From NCBI RefSeq assembly GCF_036373705.1, contig NC_089866.1:1202501-1266500 (forward strand): a stretch of 64,000 nt of DNA. The letters run 5' to 3'. This DNA comes from Amia ocellicauda (lineage: Eukaryota; Chordata; Actinopteri; Amiiformes; Amiidae). Below the pieces are notes generated by a model. That model did not search any database and was not told the DNA's origin. It saw nothing but the letters and a program-made list of their open reading frames with translations. Below, in pieces: positions 1 to 12,365 of the stretch. Within the stretch, counting starts at the first letter, position 1. The number at the start of each line of letters is the position of its first letter. The translations under genes were made by a program, and so were the position numbers.

Positions 1-356
1 ATGACTTCCTTTATTTTTCTGTGCTGAGATATGTTTGGACATACTCGAGTATTCAAATAAAACACATGACTGCTGGTATCTAGATAAGGCAGCTGAATCA
101 TCGCAAACTTGTGTATTATTGGTACAGTAGAGCCAATTGGGAAAAAAGACAACAAGTAAAACTCACCCACAGCGCAGAACTGAAGCCCTAATGGACTATG
201 ACTGCGCTGGTTAATATAAACCTCCAGATACTCCAATTCTGCCACAAATACTTCAAAATAGTTGCCAAATAATTGGTCACATGTGTTACAAAGGGAATTG
301 AATTGAATCAAAAACTATGGTTGGCACAATAACTATAATAAGGGTATCTAGAAGGC

Positions 357-358
<2 letters not shown>

Positions 359-387
<29 letters not shown>
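359..387. repeat. (TG)n microsatellite
   Basis: Uninterrupted TG dinucleotide run of about 14 units. Ordinary vertebrate simple repeat with no gene nearby. Confidence 0.95.
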
Positions 388-390
<3 letters not shown>

Positions 391-1142
391 TCAGTAGTAA
401 ATGACTGAGTTTAAATAAGCAGCAACATTAATGAAACACTGAGATATTTAGCACATTCTGAAACTATAGATGTTAATGATGATGAGACTATATGATTTGC
501 ATTAATGTATGGGAAGATTGTGCAAGCAGGAGAAATATAATTATGCATTTATTATAAACAGTGTCTCCTTTCATGGGCAGATTAATTCAGATGGGTGAAG
601 TATTTATACATTTTATTTCTAAAACAGCTCGACTTCAAGGATATAAGCTTATACTGTATTTTTCTTCATTTATGTGTGTGAAGACAACCATTGCAATTCA
701 ATCTTTGCAATGAACCCATTACTTTATAAGCAAAATGTGTCTCCGTTTATCTATGCTAATGAGGATATTGGTTTATCTATGCTAATGAAGACACTGACCT
801 AAATACAAATCTTTTAATTGGGTTCATTTTTATTTCAGCCTGGGAAACTAATCTTTCTTTCCAGGTTAACAGTATTAGAAAAGAAGAGACGGTAATAACT
901 CCGCACAGCGCAAACAAAGTCCGCTTTTAACAGAGCTTTTAAAATGAACAATTGCGTTCAAACGGAGTGAAACATGGCTATTGTGCTTTCAGATGCATCT
1001 GAAGAATGGCCTGGTTTGTAGGATCACTCTTCAGAGGGGCTGAAGCGATTTGTTATTTCTGGACACATCGTCTCATGTTTCCCCTTAAATAAATTGATAG
1101 CATTGGAGAAAGGTCATCATATAGAAGCAGGCCCCCTGAGAC

Positions 1143-1181
<39 letters not shown>
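1143..1181. repeat. (AGT)n microsatellite
   Basis: About 13 perfect AGT triplets, followed by a further imperfect AGT stretch to about 1,200. Non-coding context. Confidence 0.95.
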
Positions 1182-1182
<1 letters not shown>

Positions 1183-3424
1183 TAATTAGTAGTAGTAGAA
1201 ATAGTATGAGTAGATGAAATCTATTAAGACCATGATCTCTGAATGTGAAAGTAAAAGTGAACAGTTTTATCTCGAAGATTCTCCCTGGTTAATGGTCAAA
1301 CCATATATGTAATCATGATAACTGCCAAGTCTATCAATAAACACATTAACATCCATATTAATAGCAAAGATCTATAGGTAGAGAGATATAGCTATATGGC
1401 TGTATAAAGTGCGTCTTACTCATACTCATACACAAACCAGAACCTCAGTATCACATGTACAACTGTGTGGAGGTGTTTAGATGTTAGGAACTGCTATTGA
1501 ATTCAAAACAGATGTGTGGAAATCGATAACCACCGACCTGTGGTATAAGCTTTGGGAAATCTAAAACTACACTAAATTAATTCATCTCTTCTATAAAGAC
1601 AGTAATTTAGTACCTTCCTAGTGCCAGTCCCTGAGACACAGGAAATGAAGGTATCCCTTCTGTAAGGAAGCTGGATGTCCAAGTGAAGTAGAAAAATATG
1701 AATCAGATCCCAGGGGACTGTGGATATACAATATCTCTTTAACACAGTGTGATGTTGACTGTGGGGTTAATGTGTTAGTCAGGCGCTGGCTGGGACCGCA
1801 GTGTGGATCCGGACGGCTCTGCAATGACCACAACAAAGCGCTCGGACAACAGAAGAGCGGTGAGAGAAAAATATATTTAAAAGTGCAGTTCTGTGTCTCG
1901 GCACGGCCAGCAAATCAACCCGACAAACAGTATAAAACAGGCCGAGCCTCGAACGCTCTTGTGCAATTACTAAACATCCCACCACACTGGCAGCTTCTTG
2001 CACCGAAAATCGCAGAAGGCTTCATCATGTGTTCCCAGACTCCTCGTTTAAAGAAGAAGTGCAGAGTTCCTTCTTTTGTGTGTTTGTCTGACCTACAGCT
2101 GAAATACAAACCTTGAGCTGTGGCATTTCTGCGCTTGTTTTATTCATGGATGAGGTCGTGTGTGGCTGCCTGTAACTTTAGAGCTGCATGCTTTTCAGGT
2201 GTCAGGAGACTGGTGCATTGTGGGTCAGGGTTTGCATGCTCATGATGGACAGACAACACGGAGGACTCGGATGGTTAAACACTAGAAGCGTCTGCATATT
2301 TTCTGACGAAACTAAATGGTTAAATATTGTGTCTGTGTATGTGTTAACAAATGATTTGGGGGAAATCAGCATTTGGATCGAACACAGGGAAATTATAGTA
2401 TTTCCAAATCTGACAGAACTAGCGGTAGGTTTTTGGATTTCCCAGAAGCTGCCGACTCCCGGCCCACGCCGAGTGCCTCAGTTCACATGGTTAATTTGCT
2501 CACTTATAAAGTCCTGGCACCGAACGAGCCTCTGAATCCCCAAAACATTCAGGCTAAATCCAGCAGCTGTTTTTAATTGCGAGAAACAGAAACGGATAAC
2601 ATGACTGTCAACCCCTTGGATGCCTTGCTCAATTGAAAATATGAGCTTTAACTCTCTCTGCACAGACACCCAGCTCAGAGACAGCCTCTTACACAGTGTT
2701 TCAGCCGTAATCCCCACTACTCTCTGGTACTAGTATTGAACTCATGGTTTTCCCTCTGTCTCTTGTGCGCTGTAATGCTCTCCTTCTCTATTCTAACTAT
2801 CATGTTTATTATTCGGCTAATGCAGTTCAGCTGAGGTGACATAAAGATAAAGATGAATTAAAAAGAGTAAAATGCAGATCCGTGGAAATATACAGTACTT
2901 GTTCACAAGAATTGACTGTACAGTAGTCAGTGTGTTTATGCAGAACGCATCCACAGTCTGCCCACAGCAACAACAACCCAAAACCAAAGTCCCGCAGATA
3001 AACCGTAACACCAGAGTTAAATACAAACCGTAAGAAAACACCCCAAGACTAAATATACACATCCGGAGCGAAGCAGCGGAATTATCCTTTTAACTGAACA
3101 GGCAAGAGATTATACAAATAATGCCCATATATACTCTCAGGCCCAGTATAGAAATACACAGAACACACACCAAAAATAACCCATTCTGTTGTGAGAATAA
3201 CTCTGAAACACAGCTACATTTGAAGGCAGGGGCACGTCCTGTCACATCCACACCAAGGAAACCAGAAAACCAGTTTTTGCCGTGTGTGTAACTGAGCCCC
3301 ATGCTGTGTGTGTCAGGCTGCGTTCCAGGATAAGGGTGCCAAGGACTTGTAAACACAGGGCTGTAAACTCAGACCACTGAAATAAACAAATTAAGGGATA
3401 AATAAGAACATAAGACAGTGTCCA

Positions 3425-3975
3425 TTAATAACTAAGTGATCAAGGATCCTATCCAGTATGTTTTTGAATGTTCCCAAATTGTCTCTTCAGCCACATCGCT
3501 GGGGAGTTTGTTCAGATTGTGACGCCTCTCTGTGTGAAGAAGTGTCTCCTGTTTTCTGTCTTGAATGCCTTGAAGCCCAATTTCCATTTGTGTCCCGGGT
3601 GCGTGTGTCCCTGCTGATCTGGAAAAGCTCCTCTGGTTTGATGTGGTCGATGCCTTTCATGATGTTGAAGACTTGGATCAAGTCCCCACGTAGTCTCCTC
3701 TGTTCCAGGGTGAAAAGGTTCAGGTCCTCAGTCTCTCAGTAGGACATTCCCTTCAGACCTGGAATAAGTCTGGTTGCTCTCCTCTGAACTGCCTCTAGAG
3801 CAGCGATATCTTTCTTGAAGTGTGCAGCCCAGAACTGTCCACAGTATCCAGATGAGCTCTAACTAGTGCATTGTACAGTCTGAACATCACTGCCCTTGTT
3901 CTCAATTCTACACTTTTGACAATATACCCTAGCATTGTGTTTGCCTTTTTTATTGCTTCCCCACATTGTTTAATT
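3425..3975 (-). mobile_element. CR1/L2-type LINE 3' fragment (decayed)
   Basis: Read on the minus strand, this matches in order the segment also present at 24,036-24,275 and 26,829-27,050 (plus orientation): a decayed reverse-transcriptase C-terminal stretch containing [13 protein letters not shown] coding, followed by a short 3' region. This copy reaches further upstream than the other two. Frames are broken by stops and there is no intact ORF2. The RRxFFTxRxV…NxLP pattern is typical of the end of CR1/L2/Rex1-like non-LTR elements. Family naming is from memory of that motif; the repetition itself is visible directly in the window. Confidence 0.75.
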
Positions 3976-6900
3976 CAAATCAAGGAATTGATTGATTAAA
4001 CCTTCCTTGCCAGCGCTGGGGTGAGTTGTTTCATGTTGTATTACCCAGAGAGGGAGCTCTTTCATCAGAAACAGTGTTATCACTCGACACTGTTGTTGGC
4101 CTCACAATGTGCTGCAATCGGCATCAGATAAGACGTCTGGAGACCAGCTGGCCGTCTCAAAGTTTAAGTGCTGTGACAAGCCAAGTTTGAAAGAACATCT
4201 TTGCAAAAATTAATATTGTCACGTTGTTGTGTTATTATATTGCAAACAAAGGGGTGACGGTGGAAAAAAGAGTGAACAAGCATCCAATTTTGCTGCACTC
4301 ATCTCTAAACACACCATTACCACTTACTTGTGCGTTCGCTATCTGGGTTAATAGTTTTAATCGAAAGTGATGTAAAAGTCCGGTCAGATCTGTCCACAGG
4401 GTCGCTCAGCCCTGCTGGCTCATGTGACACTTACACACGGGAGCAGACAGAGAACATGGAGAGGCCCGGCTGCTGAAACAGGGCTCATGTTTTCTAAAGG
4501 CACAACCCCCCGGCCTGGAATCCCCTGATCCCCAGCGGAAATGCTGTGACTCACGAGATCAGAATGTGTCGACATGAAACTGCTGTCGTTAGTGCTGTAG
4601 GAAGGAGCCGCCGTTCCGGCCCCCCAGAAACCCCCGACACACAGATGCCATAAACCTCTGGAAATGCCACATCTGGAAAGAATCACTCGGCTCTGTCCAA
4701 ACAGCTCTGTCGGTTTTCAAGCCGCCAACGCGCTGCCGTGTTCGCAGTGTTTGTTTACGGCCTGTTGAGTGTCCGGGCCAGCAAGTAACCTTTAAAATCG
4801 CTTATTTATCTCTGCTTAATAATTTGTGTGTAGTTTACATACTATACGACATTTACAACTGAGGCAGAACTGACATTTCTCATTAACATCAACAAATCAA
4901 TAAAATAGTTTCTCAGAAGTCTGTGTTTTTATTGATGCCGAGGGGAAAACAGTGCCCATGACTTCTCCTTTACTGTAATTTCCTCCTGTTCTCGGCATGT
5001 GACCCCTATGATTGCAGGAAGGGGATCAGGCAGATGGCAGCAGAGGTCCTCGACAACCAACTTCCTGACGCTGCAGTGGTGCCAAGGGGCGGGACGGGGG
5101 ACAGAGGCGTGGCGCTGGTGTCAGAGGCTAATTATTGAAAAGACTAATAGACCAGGTGATTTAATTAGGTATTCCAGAACTCATCTTATGGAAGATTGAC
5201 TCTGGAATGCAAGCTGAGAAAATGAGGTTTGTTTTCTTCACCGCAGGAATGAAGGGTTTACACTCACACGGACACGATCACGGTGTCAGGGCCTCGTCTG
5301 GACGTGCCGAACGTGTGAGGAGGTGTGAGATGGGTGCATCACGGCCGATACCGAGACACGCCAGGGAGAGAAATAAACTAAAGAGTGTGAAACCACTAGA
5401 GGGGCACACCAAGGTCATGAGCTCCTGGAAGAGGGACAGATTTAGTCATGAAAACTCACAGAATAACACGGATGAGGATCCCCAAGGACAGACGCTAGGG
5501 GACCCACCAACACTGGCATGACATCACTGATCGCAACGCTCCGTGTGAGTGTGGTGCGTTTATGGTCAGGGTGGAAGAAATAAGTTGTTGAGCAACAGCA
5601 GCACCTTGTGGAGAAATACGAGTAAAACACACGAGGCCTGAAGCTGCTGCCCTGCTCTCCTGTTTGTGTTTGTTCACACTGTGTTATCTAGTTCCTGTTT
5701 GGGCTGGTTTCTGGGTGTTTGCCTATATTGACAGTGAACATGAATAAATGAGTTTATTGCTCACATTAATTTGACAGCGTTACCCGAAGGCAGCAACCTT
5801 GTTGATATTGGACCCCAGAGATTTCCTGCCACATTCAGAATAAACACATTTCTTATGGATAACATCATGAAGAGGGATAGTTACTCAAAGACAAAATGGG
5901 TGTTTGTGTTTTCTGTGAGCTAAAAAGCATCTCCGCTGATTACAAAATCAGACAAAACAGTGTCCGTGAAGAACGGCAATATTATTTCCCCCTTGTTTTC
6001 TTCATAAATAAACATAAGAGTTACAATTGAAATATATAACAAATATATAACCAAATACTTCTAATTTAAACAGGTTTAGTTTGTTTCTTTACTTCAGTGT
6101 CTTAACATCATGTTCCTGGGATGCCAGTCCTTTCTGTGCATGTGTTATAATCTTGATCAGTGAAATCGAGCTTGATGTTTTGTTTTTGCATCACAGCGAT
6201 TTCCAGGGGACATTTCTGCAAAACTATACATTGAAGCAAATAAACGGGGCTTAACAGCAAACCGCACATGGACAGAGTGACCCGAAACAGAGCGATTCCA
6301 GATATTGCCCTTGCTAAACCAAGGACGTGGGGAAAAATGTGTTTTCTAAACAAGCCGTGTTATTTCTGGAATTTCCTCAATTCATTTTCTCCAAATAAAG
6401 CTGAGAACTGAGAAAACTAGATGAGAAAGTCGTTCGGTTCAGCCCGTGTCAGGTTTGATTGTCAGTGTGATGAATATTAAGTTACAAAACAGAGAAACAG
6501 TAGTTCTGTACGTGTTCCAAAATTAAATTAACCAATATTTGACTTGCAGAGGCAGAGACAATGCGTGTTTTCCTTGGACAGAGAAGACAAAGTATTGGTG
6601 TTCGTACAAGAACTGCAACCTGAGCACAGACATAATTAATTTATCAATACAGAGACAAACATGTAGCGCAGACAAAGCAACAGCGCTTACAGACACACAA
6701 CATGACAGCATCAGCAGTATAAAATACATTTAATTTACAATAAAATACACAGTATAGTCTATAGTCTAGGACGCAAAGAATGTGTTTTACAGTTTATACA
6801 GGAGGGTTAAAGACACATATTGAGGTGGTATTTTAAAGCACATTTGCTTCTTAAGGCCCTCCTTGGCTGGTGAGCATCTGCAGGGTTAGCGTCTCTATAC

Positions 6901-7350
6901 AGCTCTGCCAGCTGAGGGCGGCTCTGGACTCTGGACTGTCTGCACTCTGTGCTTTGAAACTCTCAACCCGAACACATTGGTGGTTTTACACAGAATCTCT
7001 GTTAAAAAGCAACATCCTCTTCTTTGGTAAAGCTTCAAAAAAGTGTTTAAGTGATTAAGGCAAGCGTGATACGTGTTCGTGGGGAGCTGCACACACATCA
7101 GATTGAGCGATGGGTTGACTGGTCTTTGGCTTCAGTCTTCTGGCTTCAAAAGCTCTTTGTCAGCGAAGTGTTTCTAACGGTGCCACTGGATGCTGTGGCT
7201 CCAGCGGCGGATTCAGTCACGCAGATCAAGAGAGAAGTCCGGAAGTCTCCTCTCTGTGCCCCCTCTTCTGTGTGTTTGAGAGTTGTGGTGGTGAGGAGAG
7301 GAGACATCTTGAAGGGGAGGTGCGGATAGAGAGGTTGTGCTCCGTCTCCG

Positions 7351-9789
7351 TCAGTCGCTCTCAGTTCCAGCGGGAGAGGGGACTGGGGAGGGCGAGGGCG
7401 AGGACTGGGCTTCGGGCCCGGCGGGTTTCGCAGCGCCGCTCTGGATCTCGGCCTCGTGCTCCCGAGCCTTGGCCCTCAGCTTGGCGATGCTGCAGAAGCG
7501 CACCTCCTCAGCACTGGGCCGCCCCTCTCTCTCTGACGGCCCCTGGACCACAGTCTGGAATGGGGCGGCGACCAGGGCGGGCTGGCCCCTCGGCAGGGAC
7601 CCGGGCCAGGGGTAGCCGGCCGTGTCCGCCTTGCCATCCGAGCGCTCGCTGTCTGAGCTCTCCGGGTCCGGTGACCCCCGGCTAGACTTGTCGTTGACAG
7701 CGGCCGCCTCCTCGCCCTCCTTCCCAGGGGAGCTCTCCGGCCCCCTGCCCTTCAGCTTCATCTGCCTCCGCATCTTGGCTCTCCGGTTCTGAAACCACAC
7801 CTGGACCCACAAGAAAACAAGGCCAAAAAGGCACAGGCATGGTTAATCTGCTGAGAATAAAGGCTTTGGTTTATTCCTGGGGTGGAGGGGCACAGTGGGT
7901 CGCACGTGTGTGAGAGACACGCAACAATAAAGAAGTGCTATAAAATGACAGACTGGGGTTCCTCATTTCTCACTCTTAAGAAAACCATGCTTTGTCTTAA
8001 TTGATTTCTAGGGAGGACGGTGTGAGTGTAACGCATTTCAGAGACTGGGCGATGGCGGGTCGTGTTCAACCCACACAATACCTCTGCATGCAAGAGCGAC
8101 CGCGCTGTAATTAATTAATTACACAGCGAGCCGTGTTGACTTGTCTCCGGGCCCAGTAAGGCATGCAGGCGGATGGATGATTGTTTTGTACTAAAGCGAG
8201 CCAGACAGCTTGTGAAACAGACACACACACACACACACACACAAAAACAGTGGCGTGCACAGACATTTTGGGGGGCATGGGCTCAAGACAAAAAAGGGCA
8301 CGGAGGTGATGGTGACGAAGTGCAGTCCGGGGGAGTAGGGGAGCCGCAGAAGTGCGGTCCGGGGGGCAGGTGCTCAGGAAAAAGGGCACTTTGGAAGACT
8401 AATGGAAAAAGGGCATGTGCTCTGCACAGGTTGAGCCCTACCTGTACACGTGTCTGCACACAAACACACACAAACACACACACAAGCAGCCAAGGGCTTC
8501 CTCTGCCCAGGTTCGCCTGCTATACTGTAGCAGCTTCGAAGGGGGCCGAAATATACAAAGAAGGATTTAAAAACAACAAAACTAAAAACACTGAAACGCT
8601 GGGTCTGATAGGTATGTGTGTGTGTGGCGGCCAGAGGGCAATACTGAAGTGGACCGCATTGGGGAGGTTTGGTCCCAGGAGGTCTGGGGGGCAGCGGCGC
8701 TTTGCTCACCTGCACTCGGGCCTCGATGAGGTCCAGTCTGAGGGCCAGCGCCTCCCTCATGAAGATGTCGGGGTAGTGCGTCGTCTCGAAGGCCTTCTCC
8801 AGCTCCTCCAGCTGCCAGCCGCTGTAGTTGGCCCTCGCCCGGCGCTGCTTCACCGGCCGAGACTCGTCTGCAGATTAAGAGCAATGGTTACAGCACCGGA
8901 AATCAGGGGCGAGGGGGTCAGACGCAGCGCTGGAATTGTTCTGGATTGGATCATTAGCGATGCACTCGTTAACTCCCATTTCAGAGCTTTTAGAGGAATT
9001 GTGGTAGTGATAAATAGGTATTTGTGCAAAGGCAGCATTTTCCTTGTAAATCACAGTGCTCTCACCTGTGTGGTTTACGGAGGGAAACCTATGCAATTGA
9101 GTAAACACTTCAGGTAGAACATACTGCCTCCAATACGTAACAAAGAGGTTTGCGTGGGTTTAATATCAGGCGAAACCTGTTTTGAGTTCATATGCAAAAC
9201 TTAGGCCACTGAAATTTCAAAATGACATTTATTAATCATTAGAACAGAAATGTGTCTCTATTGGTTTAGTTTTCACAGTGAAATCTGGTCACATTTTCAT
9301 ACAATTCATTATTTATAAGTATCTGCCTCGATTCTCTTTATTCTTAAAGGTCATTTGGTCATTTATTTATTAAAGTCCCAGTCAGATGTTGGCTCCCCCA
9401 GCACACAGACACACACAGACACCAGACAAACCACACAGACACCTGGGAGAACCTGCAAGACTCACATCCACAGCCTGACTTCTACTTACGAAAGCCTGGA
9501 GCAAATACACAGCGACTCTGATCCCTGTATAACCTGTATAACTCTCACCTGAGTACTCTGTGATCCCCACCAGCCCTGCCGCCTGCGTGGCCAGGATCAG
9601 AGCCTGCTTGCAGGGCTCGGGCTGCAGGTAGCTCTGCAGGATCTCGTAGCTGAGCACCGGGCCGGGCAGCAGCAGGCTGGAGAGCCGCGGGGAGCCCAGC
9701 CGGGCGGGGAATGCCGGGTAGAAGTGAGCCGGAGACGAGGGGAAGACGCCGGGAGACAGGGCAGACATCAGCTGCCCCGGGCTGAACAT
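7351..9789 (-). CDS. uncx-like: Paired-type homeobox protein, UNC-4/UNCX-like homeodomain with OAR-like tail
   Basis: Predicted nuclear transcription factor. Coding exons are 9549-9789, 8710-8867 and 7351-7800, with canonical GT-AG introns; phases agree and give 282 residues plus stop. The start ATG has A at -3. The homeodomain spans residues about 88-147: [28 protein letters not shown] and [11 protein letters not shown] are diagnostic of the UNC-4/UNCX group, with Q50 and N51 present. The intron splitting the homeodomain between Q and V of VQVWFQ is common in paired-class genes. Residues about 236-251 ([16 protein letters not shown]) resemble an OAR motif, which human UNCX lacks to my knowledge. 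Position 56 is Met instead of the usual Trp. The tail is Pro/Ser/Glu rich. Neighbouring INTS1 and MAFK match the human UNCX neighbourhood, so this may be an UNCX relative or tandem paralogue, but orthology is not proven. A 5' UTR acceptor at 9,811 and a donor at 10,330 suggest an upstream non-coding exon. Confidence 0.9.
8107..8122. promoter_or_regulatory. Palindromic homeodomain-type site in intron 2
   Basis: A perfect 16-bp palindrome GTAATTAATTAATTAC lies inside intron 2 of the homeobox gene. It contains overlapping TAAT-NN-ATTA (P2) sites, the arrangement bound by paired-class homeodomain dimers. Flanking CGCTGT and ACAGCG extend the symmetry imperfectly. That it binds this gene's own product is inference. 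Confidence 0.3.
8218..8243. repeat. (AC)n microsatellite
   Basis: AC dinucleotide run in intron 2 of the homeobox gene. A second, interrupted AC/CA tract lies at about 8,455-8,485 in the same intron. Confidence 0.9.
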
Positions 9790-9810
9790 GTTGCTTGTGG
9801 AGACCTGTCA

Positions 9811-10560
9811 CTGCAGAGCCCCGGGGGCCACAGGGGGAGGACAAGAAAACAAACAGAGCCAAAGAAAACTAAACAAAAAGAATAGGAGAAAAGCCCCCTG
9901 CGTCCAGGCAAGTGGCAAAAACAGGAGCACGGAGCGAGCAGGCAAATTAGACACCGATACAGAGCTCAGAGGTGAAATGTAATACAGGTACGCTATCACT
10001 TCAGGCAGCGAGGGGCGAGAGGGCTCCTTCTGGCTGCGGCCCCAGACTGGCACAGTGCAGATAAGACAGGACCAGTGAGAACCGGTGCATCCCAAAACCT
10101 GCCCGAGGGTCTTGCTCAAATAAAACAGAAAGAGCACAAAAATAAATTAAAATGAAAGCTGCAAGAAATGTAAAAAGAAATCCACAGAAGAAAGCAAGGT
10201 TACAGCAGGACGGCACATCCTTCCGCACAGGTAACAGAGATAACTGGGCTCAGCTGGGAGAGGAGATAGCCCAGTTCTACTGGAGAGGTTGCCACCCCCC
10301 CAGCCAGGTGTGCACCTCCCTGCTCCTTACCTGCCCGTGTCTATGATCCCGGTCCCTCCCTCTCCGCTCGTCCCATGGGAGTCTTAGGGGGAGAAAAAAA
10401 GCTTCAAAGAAACTCTTCAATCAACTGCAAAGTATGAATCTGATCAGGGAGCCGAGATTGAGTTTCTGAGCAAATACTCCCTCTAATGCATCGTCCCCGC
10501 TGACCCGAGGAGCGCCGAGGCCCCAGCACAGGTTTCTGAGAGAAGCGCAGCATCCGATAT
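9811..10560 (-). promoter_or_regulatory. Likely 5' UTR and promoter region of the homeobox gene
   Basis: On the minus strand a good 3' splice site (…CTCTGCAG at 9,811) sits just above the ATG exon. A strong 5' splice site (GGGCAG|GTAAGG) has its exon end at 10,331. Together they predict a non-coding first exon ending at 10,331 and a transcription start some way above it. No TATA box is evident. This is inferred from splice signals alone. Confidence 0.35.
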
Positions 10561-11799
10561 GTGAAAACGCTGCTAAAAAAACAGAAGTCTTACCTGCAGA
10601 GGATCAAAACAAGTGAGATCCCTGTTGTGAAAAGACTGAACATTATCCGAGTGCCTGAACCAGCTCGGGGGGGACGGGACTTTGCAGAGGTGTTCAGAGT
10701 GTTTACTTTGAACAAGTCAGGACAATTATTTATAGTTTTCATCATCAGCACATGAGAACCGCTTGTGTCTTTATGTGCTCTTCGAAGTGTTTTGATGGAC
10801 AGGTATCAGTTTGTTCAAAGTGCATCTCAATCTTTGCACATCTGCACAAAAACATCTGTAAAAGGTATATCTGAACCCGTGGAAAGGGAGAGGATTGAAA
10901 TGATTATTATTAAATACTGTTTCTTTGTGAATTTACAATGGCCTTCTCCTTGAACAGTGTGGGTTATTAATTCAGCTACACTATAACATTTGAATTTGTA
11001 CAGTAGATTTTAAAACACAATAATATCTCTATTGACAACGATACAGAATAACTTTTTTATTATTATTATTCTCGATAATCATAAAAATGGCCCGAAACCT
11101 AAAGCTCAAGGCTTAATAGACGCACAATGAGACATTCGTTCTGCTTGAAGATTAAATGGATGTGAATTTAAAATGTGATGCATCTTACGTAAATATGATT
11201 AGAGGTACAAACTAATATGACTTTACAGCTTAAAGCTTTAGTGTCTTAAGAATCCACCCAGATGAGCTCAGTGAGATTGAGATATCTGAGCACCGGCAGA
11301 GAGAGAAGTCAAGAGGAGAACTGTGTCAACAGCCAAAGGAGGCCGTAAACACATGCGATTGTATCTTTCTAATGAGGTGAAAAGACAAACAACCACTGTT
11401 TACAAGAGAAACACAACCTGCTAATTAAACCACACAATTAATTGACAGGCTCAACTGCAGTGTGCATATTATAAACCAATACAAGTGCATTCTGCTTTAA
11501 ATAATCTTTCCACCATAATTAGTAACTGTGCTGTTGAAAATAAGGTCATCTAAACACTCAGGCTTTTGTATAATTACAACTGCAGGGCAATCGTTTGAGT
11601 TGGTATTCTGAATATCAGAACTGTTATATAATATTATTACTGTAAAAACTACTAATAATGAATAAATACATGAATACACGAATACCAATGATGAGAAATA
11701 TGAATGTTGATTTCACTTGTTTGCAGCCCAGGTTTGCAGGATTTAATGCATATGATTTTCCTGTTGAAGAGGGTAGAGTAAGTACTGTCCAGCATCCCT

Positions 11800-12365
11800 A
11801 AACATGTCTCTCTGGACACTGGGCTCTGGACTCTGTCTAGTCTGTAGAGTGTCTCTCTGGACACTGGGCTCTGACAGGTCTGTAGCGTGTATCTCTGGAC
11901 ACTGGGCTCTGACATGTCTGTAGCGTGTCTCTCTGGACACTGGCCTCTGACATGTCTGTAGCGTGTCTCTCTGGACACTGGCCTCTGGACACTGGGTTCT
12001 GAAACGTATGTAGCGTGTCTCTCTGGACACTGGGCTCTGACATGTCTGTAGCGTGTCTCTCTGGACACTGGGCTCTGACACATCTGTAGCGTGTCTTTCT
12101 GGACACTGGTCTCTGACACGTCTGTAGCATGCTTCTTTGGACATTGGTCTCTGGACACTGGGCTCTGACATGTCTGTAGCGTGCCTCTCTGTACACTGGG
12201 CTCTGTCCAGTATGCCAACTGTTTCTCTGGACACTGGGCTCTGACACGTCTGTAGTGTGCCTCTCTGGACACTGGGCTCTGGACACTGGGATCTGACACG
12301 TCTGTTTTGTGCCTCTCTGGACACTGTGCTCTGGACACTGGGCTCTGACACGTCTGCTCTGACAT
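11800..12365. repeat. Minisatellite, unit about 38 bp
   Basis: About 15 tandem, sometimes truncated units built from CTCTCTGGACACTGGG and CTCTGACATGTCTGTAGCGTGT. Several units are shortened to a GGACACTGGGCTCT half-unit. The minus strand stays open in all three frames across much of the array, which is a by-product of the repeat and not a gene: no start context, splice sites or known protein match it. Confidence 0.93.

Larger units (their letters stand above)
1..7350. other. Non-coding flank downstream of the homeobox gene
   Basis: I see no convincing exon here. Open frames are short, lack splice partners and have no recognisable protein similarity. The stretch holds a TG repeat near 359-387, an AGT repeat near 1143-1181, and a LINE 3' fragment at about 3,425-3,975 (listed separately). 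It also includes the probable 3' UTR of the homeobox gene just below 7,351; an ATTAAA variant poly(A) signal on the minus strand at 6,729-6,734 is a weak candidate for its end. The remainder is AT-rich unique-looking sequence with nothing I can assign. Confidence 0.6.

Noticed and set aside
8173-9117. 314-codon plus-strand open frame
   Set aside because: Antisense to the homeodomain exon and through an AC repeat. The opposite strand carries the real exon with matching splice sites.
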